NCBI RefSeq assembly: GCF_009905375.1
Contig: NC_133652.1
Span: forward strand, 120,301,797 to 120,365,796
Reading direction: 5' to 3'
Length of the DNA: 64,000 bases
Origin: Apium graveolens
Taxonomy: Eukaryota > Streptophyta > Magnoliopsida > Apiales > Apiaceae
Position numbers and translations under genes: made by a program. Under the pieces are notes generated by a model that was not told the origin of the DNA, ran no database searches, and was given only the letters and a program-made list of their open reading frames with translations. Shown piece by piece: positions 45,825 through 58,021 of the stretch; position 1 is the first letter of the stretch, and each line of letters starts with the position of its first letter.

Positions 45825-46278
45825 GGTCTTGAATTTTAAATGGGATAACTTCTTGTGCCATAGCCAACTTTCATCCTAACTTGCTTTACTGAGAAGACAA
45901 GTAACAGATTCTGCATTAGATGAGTTGAAATCAGCTAGGTACATATTTCCTTTTCTCACACCAGTGAGAACCACTTTGTTACTTCTTTTATTAGTCACAA
46001 CACAGGCTTCCGAATTGGAGGTTACTGAGTTGCCTTTATCACAAAGTTGGCTGATACTCAACAAATTATGTTTGAGACCATCCACTAAGGCAACCTCCTC
46101 AATGATGACATTTTCCTTTGAAATCAAGCCATATCCCACAGTATAACCCTTGCTGTCATCTCCAAAGGTAATACTTGGGCCAACTCTCCAAGGGTAGAAT
46201 CACCAGTCATGTGTCTTGAACAACCACTATCCAAGTACCAAAGATTCTTTCTGTTTCCCTGCACACATCAAAATCAAA
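45825..46278 (-). pseudogene. pol: Element E protease and pre-integrase
   Basis: The protease active site LDSGCSRHMTGD (near 46215-46235) is complete but in a different frame from its flanks. GYGLISKENVIIEEVALVDG and LKHNLLSISQLCDKGN follow. A stop at 45873-45875 precedes ESWLWHKKLSHLKFK, the HH half of the zinc region. Confidence 0.78.
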
Positions 46279-47090
46279 TCAAGTTGATTTCGGTACCCAA
46301 GTTTCCTTGGGTCCTGCCTTGTTAGCTTTCTTTTTCTGTTTCTTAGGCTTTATCTCATTTGACTTGGGGACATCAGATTCATCCTTGGTCATTTGAGTTG
46401 GGCCTTTGAAACCATTCATTGCAACAGAATTATCATGCATATTATAATCAATAGGGAATGACATGCTTTAGTAAATATGTTTTTCCAGTAAGGCATGCTA
46501 AATGGCATTTGTGGCATACTAAATGCAGCATAATAAGGATTAGGTGCAAATGGCATGTTAGCAAACTGTGCATTCATATTCTGTGTAGACATAGTATTCA
46601 TAGGCATGGGAGGCATGGCATTCATGTTAGGAAATTGAGGTGGCACAGACATGGAAATAGGTATGGCAGATTTACAATTAACAGACAAATGATTTACACT
46701 ACCACACTTGACACAGATTTTTCTAGGAGCATATTTATCAGGTGTGTAGTTATTGTGTTTGTTAATCCCTACTTTACCATTTCTATTGTTTTTCTTTTTA
46801 TTCTCTGTTTTTACCTCAATAGTTTCAAGTCTGTCACTTAACTGTTTGACAGTCATGTGACCAACATTAGCCTTTTTCCCTTTCTTAACTTGACTCGATT
46901 CTCCTGAAACAAAGTTCTTGGAAACAGACCCATACTTCTCATTCAGCTTAACAAGTTTGGCTTTACTGATAGGCTTGCTCACAGCCGACGGATGAGGATT
47001 TTCATCATTCGACGGATAACCCTTTTTGTTATCCGACAGATGATCCTCATCATCCTTCGAGTCTACATCTGTTAGCACTCCATCTACCAA
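46279..47090 (-). pseudogene. Element E gag-pol linker with second zinc knuckle
   Basis: Open in two frames (47090-46416, then 46464-46279). It contains KQLSDRLETIEVKTENKKKN, a knuckle CVKCGSVNHLSVNC (CX2CX4HX4C), and a methionine/proline/asparagine-rich low-complexity stretch (PPMPMNTMSTQNMNAQFANM). The N-terminal part (LSDNKKGYPSNDENPHPSA) is encoded by the TCCGTCG repeat word. Confidence 0.75.
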
Positions 47091-48675
47091 ATTTGGTTCT
47101 AGTTTCTCTTTGTTCTTTTTCTAGGCTGCATCACAGAAAGACTCAATTCCTTGAACTTTGGTGATTTGAGCATGGACGTCCCTGGATGTTTTCCATGCCT
47201 TAATCACCTCTTGTTCATGCTCGAGCTGCTTCTTCAAAATTTCTTCTTTCTTCAAGGACTCAATTAATTCCTCCATGGCAATCTTACACTCAATTCTTAA
47301 CTTCTCAAAATCAATGAACTAAGACTCAAGCACATTATTCCTCTCACTTAAAAATAAATTATTTTCTTTGATTTTAGCATTTTCTTTAGTAAGAGACTTA
47401 AGTGTAACACACAGATGATATAACTCTGTAGACGTCATTTATGGAATTATTACACTCAGCTTTCGATAAATGTGCAAGGTTTATAGTAATTACCTGATTA
47501 CTTGAAGAACTTGTTTCTATTTCATCAGACTTGGCCATTAGGGCTAGATTGACATAGCTGACATCTTCATCTTCATCCAGACCATCTGCTGCCCAGTCAT
47601 TTTCTAGTGTTATGAAAGCCCTTTCCTTTTGTTTGAGCAGTTCAAGGTATTTTTACTTATAATCCATAGGCTCAAACTTTTTCTTGTTGGAATCTGACTT
47701 TCTATACTCACTGGAAAAATGCCCTGCCAAGCCATATTTAAAACATTTGAATTTTGATTTATCCACCATGTTTCTATTTGGCTTGGCTGCTCCAAAGTTC
47801 TTCTTGAACTTGAGCTTGGCAAATCTCCTGGAAAGAAATGCTAGGTGTTCATCAATGTCTTCCATGTCATCTTGGCTCAAAGAATCTTCATTTTCTACTG
47901 CAAGCCCCTTACCCTTGTTCTCACAGACCCTTGAAGTTGATTCAACAGCTTCCATCTTCATCTTCTTCTCTTTCTCCAACTCAGCAACTAGTGTAATGGA
48001 TCCTCCTTTCTTCTTTCCTCTCTCCATCCTCTCATCTTGCTCTATTTCAAGCTCATAAGTTTTCAGGATGCCATACAGTCTCTCCAAAGTAAACTCCTTA
48101 TAATCTTGTGAGTTTCTTAATGAGACTGTCATTGGTTTCCATTCCTTTGGAAGAGATCTAAGGAATTTCATATTGGAGTCTTTTGTCTGATAGATCCTTC
48201 CATGCAACTTTAGAGCATTTAGTAGTTTTTGAAACCTACTAAAAAAGTCAGTGAGAGACTCGCTTTCTTTATTATGAAAATGCTCATATTGCTGAATCAA
48301 GAGCTGCATCTTGTTTTCTCTAACTTGCTCAGTGCCATCACATATGATCTGTATTATATCCGAAACATCCTTGGCAGTTTTGCAGTTGATAATGTTGTCA
48401 AACATATCTCCATCAACTCCATTAAACAGGATATTCATGGCCTTTTTATCCTTCCTGACTTGTTCAATGTCAGGATCAGACCATTCATGCCTTGGCTTGG
48501 GGACTGATGGCTCATTTCCTGTTGCAGCTCTCATTGGAACATGAGGGCCTCTTTCTATGCAGTCAACATAGGCCTCATCTTTGGAAAGCAAATGAAGATG
48601 CATCTTTACCTTCCAATGATGGTAATTATCTTTATCCAGAAAAGGGATCTTGACTCCAACATCCTTCTTGTTCAT
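47091..48675 (-). pseudogene. gag: Element E gag
   Basis: ATG at 48675 opens MNKKDVGVKIPFLDKDNY, followed by WKVKMHLHLLSKDEAYVD, DIIQIICDGTEQVRENKMQL and LERLYGILKTYELEIEQDE: 340 codons of Sirevirus gag. The first zinc knuckle is lost: CFKYGLAGHFSSEY has Tyr at two Cys positions. TAA at 47653-47655 interrupts. In phase after it come the acidic DGLDEDEDVSYVNLALMAKS and, after a frame change, a coiled coil (SLKKEEILKKQLEHEQEVIK), also seen at 24873-25290. Confidence 0.85.
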
Positions 48676-48722
48676 CTTGATGTATTGTTTTGATCTTTAA
48701 ACTCTTTGTAAGTTAAGAGCTT

Positions 48723-48734
48723 GCTCTGATACCA
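48723..48734 (-). other. Primer binding site, element E
   Basis: Minus-strand TGGTATCAGAGC, 2 bp from the LTR. Confidence 0.92.
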
Positions 48735-48736
48735 AT

Positions 48737-49784
48737 TGTTAGTCCCTTAACAATATGACAAGAATTACAGAAGGGGTGTTGAATGTAATTCTTGAAACTT
48801 TTTCTTGAAATAAAAATGTTCTAACTCGAATATATATATAAGTGTAAATTGATTAGCACAATGCGGAATAGTTACTTAAATGAATCAAATCACAAGTAAT
48901 TAAAAACAAGAGTTTTTAAAACCTTTTGGGTGGATTTGAATGATTCTACCAGAGATATATATTATATATCGAGAGAACCCTGTGTGCAAAATGCTCACAG
49001 CTGCTTACAACAATTAAACAACCAAGAGTACAGAGAAATGCTAAGAATTCTGCTTACAAATATTTCTCTGCTGTGTTGCTTAGTTCGATAGTTTCTTAGT
49101 TGCTACTTCTTGGTTTATATATCACCAAGATTATAAAGTAACGAGACAGAATAATAAAACAAAAACTATCTAGTCTATTACGATGCTACTTGATTACTCT
49201 ATTCCAGCATCTTTGAATATCTTCATAATAGCATGGAAATGGCAATGCTTCTTTGTTCTCGAAAACCCAGTTAAATAGGCTACCACATTCCATTTGCATC
49301 CACTCGACGCATGTGACTGTGTTGTCACTGTCAACATATATTTGAATTCTTTGTCCGTCGAGTTCATGATCATTCGTCGAGTTATTGATCATTCGTCGGG
49401 TTGTCTAGTTGATAATTCGTCGACTTCATTGTAGTTTATCCGTCGGGTAGCAATCTGGCACTTGACTTCATTTCATTTATGCAGAATTACAAGACATCAT
49501 CTATGTACAATTAATCAACCTATTCTGCATATCTAGTTAAAGTCAACATGACTTGAATACTACTTACAGAATCTATGCAATGGTGTATGCAGAAATGTGC
49601 TACAGACTTATTGTTACATAAGCTACTCACTCGATGGATAATAAGTCATCATCCGTCGGGACTATAATGAGTCATCCGTCGGGACTATAAATCTTATCCG
49701 TCGAGTGCTACATAATTTCACTAAGTAAAATCTACCAAGGTGTTTTGTTCATGAAATCATCAAGTACACAATATATACACAACA
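48737..49784 (-). repeat. Element E 5' LTR (1048 bp)
   Basis: TGTTAGTCCC...ACACAACA on the + strand. The right edge is set by the resumption of copia F LTR sequence (AGTTATAATTC, compare 57632). It contains many ATCCGTCGRG words (49310-49450 and 49630-49705), including two copies of GTCATCCGTCGGGACTATA. Confidence 0.82.
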
Positions 49785-50176
49785 AGTTATAATTCATTTT
49801 TTTTACTCTCTATATAACATCTCTTGTGTGGATGATTTTGTAAGCAAGAATTTTACGAAAAACCCTAGCCACCAAGAGAGAAGATGGAGAGAGTAAGAAG
49901 AAACGAGTTTGTGCTAGTACACATCCAATCTTTGAGTTCAAGCATTCGTGTGGATACCGATCGAGCGTAGATCGCGAGAGCGGGATGCGTGATGATTGAA
50001 CAAGCTTTGGATCTCCGTTATTCAACCAATTTGTACAGCTTTTTAAGGTAAACAATATGATCTACGAATTAAATATCTATTTTTTGCATGGATTCTGTGG
50101 TGGGTTTCGAAAATTCTGATTTTTTTTACGTTTTTAATTATTGTTTCAGTTGCATTTATATGCTCGAAACCCAACA
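49785..50176 (+). repeat. Element F 5' LTR, 3' part only
   Basis: Matches the last ~390 bp of solo LTR G (57630-58021) and ends CTCGAAACCCAACA. Its left part was separated by insertion of element E. Confidence 0.87.
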
Positions 50177-50177
50177 A

Positions 50178-50190
50178 TGGTATCAGAGCT
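50178..50190 (+). other. Primer binding site, element F
   Basis: TGGTATCAGAGCT, one base after the LTR. Confidence 0.92.
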
Positions 50191-52061
50191 ACTTGAGAAA
50201 AGTGTTTAATTCTTTTATGTGTTTACTAGTTTTATGATAATAACATGTATACAATATTCCATGACTGTTATGTATGCGCTTTTGTATGCTTTACATGTTG
50301 TTATGTTTATATATGCGTATGTATGTATATGTTTTGAATATATGATATTCATGAGAGTTCTATAATCATATGATGATTATATAATCTGTATATATATACT
50401 GATATATACATGTTTTGTGTTTGTTATTATTATAAGAATCGTATTTGATACGATTCTGAATCGGATGCCGCGGATTTGCTGAAATCTGGGTCTGGTGTCC
50501 GATTTTGGCGAACGAATATGCTATTTCATATGGAATCGAGCGTCTGAATGTAACTGATAGCTAAAGCCAATCGACTGATCTGTAAGGCATTTGACGTCAT
50601 TTAGGCCCTGTAATCTGCGATTTAATGTTATCAGATTCAATTTCGAATTTTCTGATTTTTTCAATATTTGGTTTTTACGATTAGATCATGATGAGTATGA
50701 TATGTTAAGATCAGATTATGTGTTTTAACATGTTATTTTGTGTTAATTGAGCATGGTGGATGGTTATGGTTTATGACCTTAGGTTAATGGTTTTGGTTTT
50801 TCAAATACGGCTTGTATGTCGTTTAATCTTGTAATTATTAAATCTCGAATGTAACTTGAGTTCTTCTTGTAAGTTCATTAGATTAGTTTTCATATTTCAT
50901 TCTTGTAATGTACATGAAGACATGAAGATTTGAAGATCAAGGGTAATCCCACACGGAGGCCATCCAAGGAAGCAATACAAGAAAGAAGACATGTAATAGT
51001 TATCCTGTATTTATTTTCCACCTTAGATTGACCTAGATCTTTGTAATTAGCTTGATAAAGATCATATAGGATGAGGCCATAACCAACCACGTTTATTTAT
51101 TGCACTTTACATATATATGTGCATATGATGAATGTATGTGTAGAGTAGTTTATAAGATGCATGCTTAATTAGATTAAGGATGTATGTATTAGATACGACA
51201 CCCATGCCATGCTTGCTAAACAAGATAAAATCTGTAATAATTCAAGATTTTAAAATGAACAAATGATTATAAGATTCTCATGTTTATGAAACACGGAATA
51301 AGATACAAATTTTCTTTGTTTTTGATATGGGGCGATTTTGTCAAAAGCGAGTTCATTGAACTTGTAAGGTTGTGGGTTTTAAGCGAGACTGTTGTGACTC
51401 CCTCACTACCTGGAAATCAAACCATTGACGAATATTGATTTGAAGTATTTTATTCAAGGAAAAATTGGGAATCTCTTTATGATGGGATCATGATCATTTT
51501 AAAATTAACAAAACCCTAAAGTTAATATTAAGTTGATCAGATGCCTTTCAGTGAGTCCAATGCGTTAACCCCTAGATCGACCAGGAGTGGGTTCGCCAAA
51601 GCGAAGTACTCCTATCTATCGTGGGAGATGTGTTGAAGTATATTGATACTTTTTGACTATTGGGTTTGACTTAACTAAGTTATCATAATAGGATTGTGAA
51701 CTTAGAGGAATTGAGTTTGGCGAGATTTATTAGATAAATATGAACAAATGTTGTTCCACCAAGCTATCTAAGAGTTATATTGTTGATATAATTGACAAAT
51801 GTTGTCTACCTAAATAATCATGTTTTAGGAGAAAAGCCAAAGCTGACCTAACGCATGGTGAAATATGGATCTTGGCTCACTAGAAAGGATATAGAAGATG
51901 TTCTTTCCGAATTAATAGTTAGGGCTATTGATTTGATAAAAATAGTGGGAGATATATATTATGTATATATATATATATATATGAATAATCACTTGAACAT
52001 AATTTAATGATCATCTGTAGACTAAGTCATTTTATGCACTTTAATATTGTAGATATCAAAT
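50191..52061 (+). other. Element F untranslated leader
   Basis: About 1.87 kb, AT-rich, no coding frame. A (TA)n run lies at 51960-51982, and its right end is part of the block copied into H (51942-52210). Otherwise I see nothing in it. Confidence 0.6.
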
Positions 52062-52858
52062 GACAAATAACACAAATAACTTCTCTATATAATAGTCCTT
52101 GAGAAGGACAAGCTGACATGAAATAATTTCTGCGATTGACATGGGAACTTGAGGATTGTCCTCGGGTTCAAGGATGTCACTCAAACCCCTCCCTTATTTC
52201 TTCTAGCTGAGAATGAAATATGTGCAGAACAAAATGCTTACCAGAAGCAAATTAATTATGCAGCTGATGTTTCATGTCTCATGCTTGTAATTATGAGTGC
52301 TGAGCTTTAGAGGCAACAAGAGCATAATGGTGTTTATGATATGATTGAGCACCTTCAAAGGATGTTTGAAGGATAGGCTCGTCAGAAAGATTTGATAATA
52401 ATAAGGCACCATACTTTTGCATTAATGGGAGAATAATATCTGGTTGGACCACATGTTCTAAAGATGATAGGTATATGTACCTTGATATTTTGGGTTTCAA
52501 GAATAGTTTAGAGACTCTGATTGATTTGATCAAACAATCTTTGAACAACTTCTATTCTTAGTTTGTTAAGAACAAAAGGAATGAGATAGACAGAACACTC
52601 ACTGAGTTGTTAAGCATGTTTAGAACTACTGAAAAAACACGGTAAAAGCATGAATTACGTCCATATTGATGATGTACACATGGAATGTAAATGGGAAAGG
52701 AAAGTGGACAGGCAAGGTGAAGATTTGATCTTATTCGGTGTCAAGCCAAAGTCCAATCCCAAAGGGATTTTGAAGCCTGATAGTGGTGTTGCTAAAGGAG
52801 ATGATTGTCATTTCTATGGAAATAACTGGATGATTGGAAGTTAAATTATTGAGCTTAT
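52062..52858 (+). pseudogene. gag: Element F gag
   Basis: ATG 52062 gives MTNNTNNFS, then frame-shifted copia gag: LEKDKLT, NLRIVLGF, QNAYQKQINYAADVSCLML, GVYDMIEHLQRMF, VGPHVLKMIG and, after shifts, VKNKRNEIDRTLTELLSMF. The zinc knuckle is degenerate (CHFYG...). Stops occur in every frame. Confidence 0.78.
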
Positions 52859-53243
52859 TTGGAAGATCTAAAGAAGAAGACTAGCAATGGTCAAGCTTCA
52901 GGTATAGGGTTAGAATTGGAGCAAAAGTTATTACTCTAGTTGAAGGAACTCGATACCTAATTTTGCCCATATAGGTGAGATTGAGTTTGATAAATTGTTA
53001 TTACGTGCCTGCCTTTAAGGGATACATTAAATCAATTTCTTATCAGGACAAGAAAGGTTTTCATTTTAATTAAATAAACAATAGTTGTTTATTCTATTTT
53101 AATGATAAGGCCTATAATGTTGCACAATTAGTTAACAATCTATATGTTCTAAGATGACTCAAATCAAACATTACCTCTACCATTATCGTTAAGCCATATT
53201 AATGAGAAACGCATTTCTGAGTTACATATAGACGGATATGCAA
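52859..53243 (+). pseudogene. Element F protease / pre-integrase remnant
   Basis: Traces of YLEDLKKKTSNGQASGI, ITLVEGTRYLILPI, CYYVPAFKG, SISYQDKKGFHFN and a HINEKRISELH block. The protease active site itself is not recognisable. The sequence breaks off within the pre-integrase HHCC segment. Confidence 0.65.
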
Positions 53244-53571
53244 GACTTTTGCGAAAAACCCTAGCCACCAAGAGAGAAGATGGAGAGAGCAAGAAGAAAC
53301 GAGTTTGTGCTAGTACACATCCAATCCTTGAGTTCAAGCATTCGTGTGGATACCGATAGAGTGTAGATCGCGAGAGCGGGATGCGTGGTGATTGAACAAG
53401 CTTTGGATCTCCATTAGTCAACCAATTTGTAAAGCTTCTTAAGGTAAACAATCTGATCTACGAATTAAATATCTATTTTTCACATAGATCCTGCGGTGGG
53501 TTTCAAAAATTCTGATTTTTTTACATTTTTAATTACTATTTCCGTTGCGTTTATGTGCTCGAAACCCAACA
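53244..53571 (+). repeat. Element F 3' LTR tail
   Basis: Matches 49843-50176 with few differences and ends CGAAACCCAACA. Fused on the left to coding sequence, on the right to gypsy H LTR. Confidence 0.88.
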
Positions 53572-54239
53572 TTTCTACCCATGCAACCCAAGCCTATATC
53601 TTAGTCAGGCCTTCAGACAATCAGTCGTGTAAATCTCGACCGACCCCACACGTTTCCTACAATCTCGCGGCATTTCCGTATTTCTTCCCGTGATTGTAGA
53701 AATTTTATTGTGTTGCCCCCAATATTTATGAATAATCCAGTCATCTATGAGTCATTTTCCATATTTGAGATAAATCCACTTAATGCGAGCCGGCCTGGTC
53801 ACCTTGACTGGCACTAGCTTTTGTCTTTTCAATAAGTGAGCTCTCTCTTTCATTATCCCACTTGATGTGAACTCACGATCCTAGCTCGCATATGGATGGG
53901 TTTCTGTTTGTAAATCAATTTATATGTGATACGAGTTGGATGACATATGATGGGCTTGCAGCCCACCAATCTGTGAATGAAGTGTTGTGAGCCCGTCGGC
54001 CCAGCACGCACTTTATTATTAGTCTTCTTTACTTCAACCCATTGGCCACATTGATGAGCAGCGCGCCCATGAGCCCAGCACGTTGGGCCTTTTTCTCACT
54101 TAAAAGCTCACCCTTTTAACAGATGTACCTAAGTGCGAGCCCACCGGACCAACTTGTACTTTTTATTAATTTAAGCCCAACTCCTCATTTTGCACATATT
54201 GGGACCTATTTAGGGCCCATACCCAAAACGGGTATAACA
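53572..54239 (-). repeat. Element H 3' LTR, truncated
   Basis: Matches the right part of 61793-62717 (from about 62053), ending ACGGGTATAACA on the + strand. Its left ~260 bp were displaced by element F. Confidence 0.88.
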
Positions 54240-54244
54240 ACTAC

Positions 54245-55286
54245 CACCCAAAATTTCTTATGCTCTGGAAAATAGCTTCACACTCCTCTTTCCATTCAAA
54301 ATTCTTCCCTCGCTTTTTTGATGGCCTTAATGAACTTTTGGAATTTGTCAGAGGATTTCGAGACAAAGCGGTTCAAGACGGCGACCTTCCCTATTAGGCT
54401 CTGCACATCCTTTACTCAAAGCGGGGACTTCATCTCGAGCAAGGCTCATATCTTGGCTAGATTTGCCTAAATACCCCTATGGTTCACAATAAGCCCAAAA
54501 AATTTCCCCACTCGACCACAAACACACATTTTTTAGGGTTGAGCTTCATCCTATATTTCCTTAAAATCTTAAACATCTCTGATAAGTGATGAACGTGATC
54601 CTTTTCCTCCTTAAATTTCAAGAGTATATCATCCACATACACCTCCATATTCTTTCGCAATTGGTGTTCGAAAATTTTGTTCACCAACCTCTGATAAATT
54701 GCTCCAGCATTAAGGAGCCCGAAGGGCATCCCGATGTAACAGTAGAGGCCTCGATCAGTGATAAAGGAGGTGTGCTCTTGATCTGGCCCATACATTGGGA
54801 TTTGATTATAGCCCGAGTAGGCATCCATGAAGGCAAAATAATGTGTGCCCAGCCGTGTTTCAACCAGCTGGTCGATCTGGGGTAGGGAAAGTTATCCTTC
54901 GAGCAGCCTTTATTGAGGCTAGTGAAATCCACACATGTCCTCCATTTGACATTTGGTTTTTTTATGAGCATGGGGTTTGCAAGCCACATTAGGTAGAAGG
55001 CTTCCCTCACAAGCCATTCCTCTACCAGCCGATCCACTTTTTCCTTAAGAACTTCCGCCCTCTCTGTATTGATTGGCCACCTCTTCTGCCTGACCTTTTT
55101 CTTCTTTGGATATAAGTTGATTCGATGGCATATAATATCCGGGTTAATCTCCACCATATCAGAATACGACCATGCGAAGACATCTAAATTCTTCCTCAAA
55201 AATTGAGCCCGGTCCTCTCTTAATTCAGAGCATAGGTTAGAACCAATGCTGAGCACCTTGGAAGGATCATTCAGATCAACCATCAT
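54245..55286 (-). pseudogene. pol: Element H reverse transcriptase
   Basis: Minus strand: LDVFAWSYSDMVEINPDIIC, EWLVREAFYLMWLANPMLIK, WRTCVDFTSLNKGCSKDNFP, frameshift near 54840, then MDAYSGYNQIPM, FITDRGLYCYIGMPFGLLNA and the catalytic VYVDDIL (near 54630). The RT connection (MKSPL.VKDVQSLIGKVAVLNRFV) continues to about 54245, where the LTR starts. Confidence 0.85.
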
Positions 55287-55795
55287 GGGGATGGTATCTT
55301 ATATGGCCCCAGCCCTCTCAATCATAGAAGGAATCCTCGGGTTCAAGTCTTCCCGAGCTTCACTAGTGTCTCCTACTTCAGTGATCATTAAACCTTATGT
55401 TCCTGCTAGCTCGGGCTGGCGGGCTCAAGTAGGTATCATTAAGCTCTCTGAAGTCACGGCTACCTCATGAGTAACCATATTAGGCAGATCCACGATGGTC
55501 ATTGTCTCCTTTCGTATCCATTTCCCCCTTTTTAACCTCGCGGTTATTTGCTATGGGCTCTCTTCTTCATCACTTGCTTCTTCCATTATCTCTTCCTGCA
55601 CCATCATTATGGGTTGAGATGCTTTCATAAGCAAAGCTCCAGGCCTTGGCTCCACCTGAATTCCAAGACTCTCGAAGTAATCCTCGGATAACTCTTTGAT
55701 TGAAATCATGTTATAAGTTCCGTGTCCTTTAAGAAACTTTTTTTTCTTTCATCAGCCTCTTCCGTAAGAACATCAGCTTCTTCCAATTTGACTGT
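55287..55795 (-). other. Element H protease-RT linker
   Basis: Divergent acidic linker between protease and RT, with stops in all frames. Nothing further recognisable. Confidence 0.5.
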
Positions 55796-56460
55796 CTACC
55801 TAGATACGTTCCCCCTCTCTGCTACTTTGAGTGCTTGGTTGTAACAAACTCTCGAGTCATATTGGCAACCCTTCAAAAAACCCACCCCCGTGAGAGTTGG
55901 GAATTTTACTGTCATATGGTGGATCGAGGTCACCATTTTCATAGCCCTAATGAGTGGTCTTCCAACTATAACATTATAGATACATGGCTGATCTACCACA
56001 GTAAATATAAGAATTTGGGTGGCCACATGAGGTTCTTTTTCTAAGGTGACTGAGAGCTGAATTATCCCCTTTACTCCAACCAAATCCTCTGTGAACCCGT
56101 AAGGGTACCCTCCTAAGGAGGTCAACTCTTTATCCAGGAAGCCTAGTTTCTTGTAAGGATCATAGGTTAACCCATCGGTTGAGCTCCTGATATCCACCAA
56201 TACCCGGTATACATTCACTGTCCCAGTATTCATTTTTACCACCAGGGCATCGGTATGAGGGTAATGGACCCACTTGGCATTTTCCTCTCTGAACACAATA
56301 TCATCGACTTCCCTTTCAAAGAACTCTTTGGGTCTCTGGCTAAGGTGATTGACATTAGTGAGAGGCCTATCCTTCGCCTCCTGGGCGTACCTGTCCATTA
56401 CCTTTCAGCTGTCTCCTCCAATGTGAGACCCGCCTACAATCGGGTGGATGTTACTGCCTA
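55796..56460 (-). pseudogene. Element H protease
   Basis: 200 open codons (56398-55799). The active site reads VLVDIRSSTDGL where the lineage has V-D-T-G-S-S-A-D: the Asp is kept but the Gly is Arg. Then LTSLGGYPYGFTEDLVGVKG, CIYNVIVGRPLIRAMKMVTS and KFPTLTGVGFLKGCQ. The segment upstream to 56460 (SNIHPIVGGSHIGGDS) continues gag-protease across solo LTR G. Confidence 0.8.
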
Positions 56461-56465
56461 GAGGT

Positions 56466-58021
56466 TTTTAGTGTTTGTGCCCTAAAGACAACACTATGAT
56501 GTTTTAGTTTAAGACATTAGGATTATTAATGTTTATGTTCTATCGATTACTCCCTTTATAATTTATTAATTCTTAATTTACTGTGATATAAATGTTAGAT
56601 TAATTAATGTCCTTGGAATATGATATGCAATTATATATCTCTAAGTACGTGACTTAGAAATGAGATTATGAGAATAGTATCAATATTCCTAAAGGTCCTT
56701 GGTCGAGTATTATTATTAAGGGACAATAATAATACATTAAGACTAGTGTGTTTTGTTGACTGATGATCACATCTCATTGATCATAGGTATAGTGATACTA
56801 AAGTCAAAGACACAAGAATATGTATATGTACATGGTGCTAGACAGACCCGATGTGAGATTCTACATGTGTATTGTATCATAAGTAATTCTCACAGTGATA
56901 ATGATGTAATGGTCCTTAGACCTGAAGTCATTATATTTCTATACGAGAATTAATATACATTGATTCCATTAAAAGTTATCCTTGACCGGGTAATGATAAA
57001 AGTGGACATTGGGTATATTATGAATCATATGAGAAATATGAATGATCTAGTTGGGATTTAACCCTCCTATTTTAGGAGTGATATTATTGGCCTCTTGTGT
57101 GAGCTAGACTATGAAATGTGTAGCCACGCTCAAATGTTGATTTGATATGATAGTCTACCCATTGATCAAGGAAACTTGGATTAAACTATGATGAGGATGA
57201 CACATTACATGCCTCTATTTTAATCTATAATATTTGGTTAAAGGGATTATATTACATTGTACATTATTCATGAAAGGTCAAATCGATCACTGATTGAATT
57301 ATTATTACTTGGGTAACGATGATGTATTACTAGATGCCGCTCATTGTTTACAATTTTAAATTAGATTTAAACTTCGTTGTCAATATAATAATAACATATA
57401 GGGTCACACACAAAGAATGCTTGAAGAATTATTTAATTTAAATTGGATTTAAATTATATTAAAGTAATTCAAATTATTTATAATATAAATTAAGTATGAC
57501 CTAATTAATTAAATAAATATTGATATTCAAATTTACTAATATTAATCATGAAATTCATTTGTTAAATAATTAAGTGTGACTTAATTATTATACAAATAGG
57601 AATTTTGAATTAATAATAACTTATAATCAGTTAAGAGTTATAATTCTTATTATACTCTCTATATAATATCTCTTGTGTGGCTGATTTTGGATGGAAGACT
57701 TTTACTAAAACCCTAGCCACCAAAGGAGAAGATGGAGAACGCAAGAAGAAACGAGTTTGTGCTAGTACACATTCAATCCTTGCGTTCAAGCATTCGTGTG
57801 GATACCGATAGAGCGTAGATCGCGAGAACGGGATGCGTGGTGATTGAACAAGCCTTGGATCTCCATTAGTCAATCAATTTGTAAAGCTTTTTAAGGTAAA
57901 CAATTTGATCTACGAATTAAATATCTATTTTTTGCATGGATCCTGCGGTGGGTTTCGAAAATTCTTATTTTCACATTTTTAATTATTGTTTTCATTGCGT
58001 TTATGTGCTCGAAACCCTTCA
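56466..58021 (+). mobile_element. Solo copia LTR G (1556 bp), TSD GAGGT
   Basis: Same family as the element F LTR; begins TTTTAGTGTTTGTGCCC and ends ACCCTTCA. Flanked by GAGGT at 56461-56465 and 58022-58026. The reading phase of H gag-protease continues across the site when one copy is discounted. Both termini deviate from the TG...CAACA expected from F. Confidence 0.88.

Larger units (their letters stand above)
41800..49784 (-). mobile_element. Element E: Sirevirus-type Ty1/copia, 3' end missing
   Basis: Minus-strand order from right: 5' LTR (49784-48737), primer site, gag with two zinc knuckles, protease, integrase, RT, RNase H, hairpin-rich spacer, remnant downstream ORF. It carries many stops and frameshifts. 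The 5' LTR is inserted in the LTR of copia F. The 3' LTR is gone at the tail-to-tail junction with element C. Confidence 0.87.
49785..53571 (+). mobile_element. Element F: decayed Ty1/copia with internal deletion
   Basis: LTR end, primer site, leader, gag and protease, then a direct jump at ~53243 from pre-integrase sequence to an LTR tail (53244-53571). Integrase, RT, RNase H and the first part of the 3' LTR are deleted. It lies in the 3' LTR of gypsy H. Confidence 0.82.
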
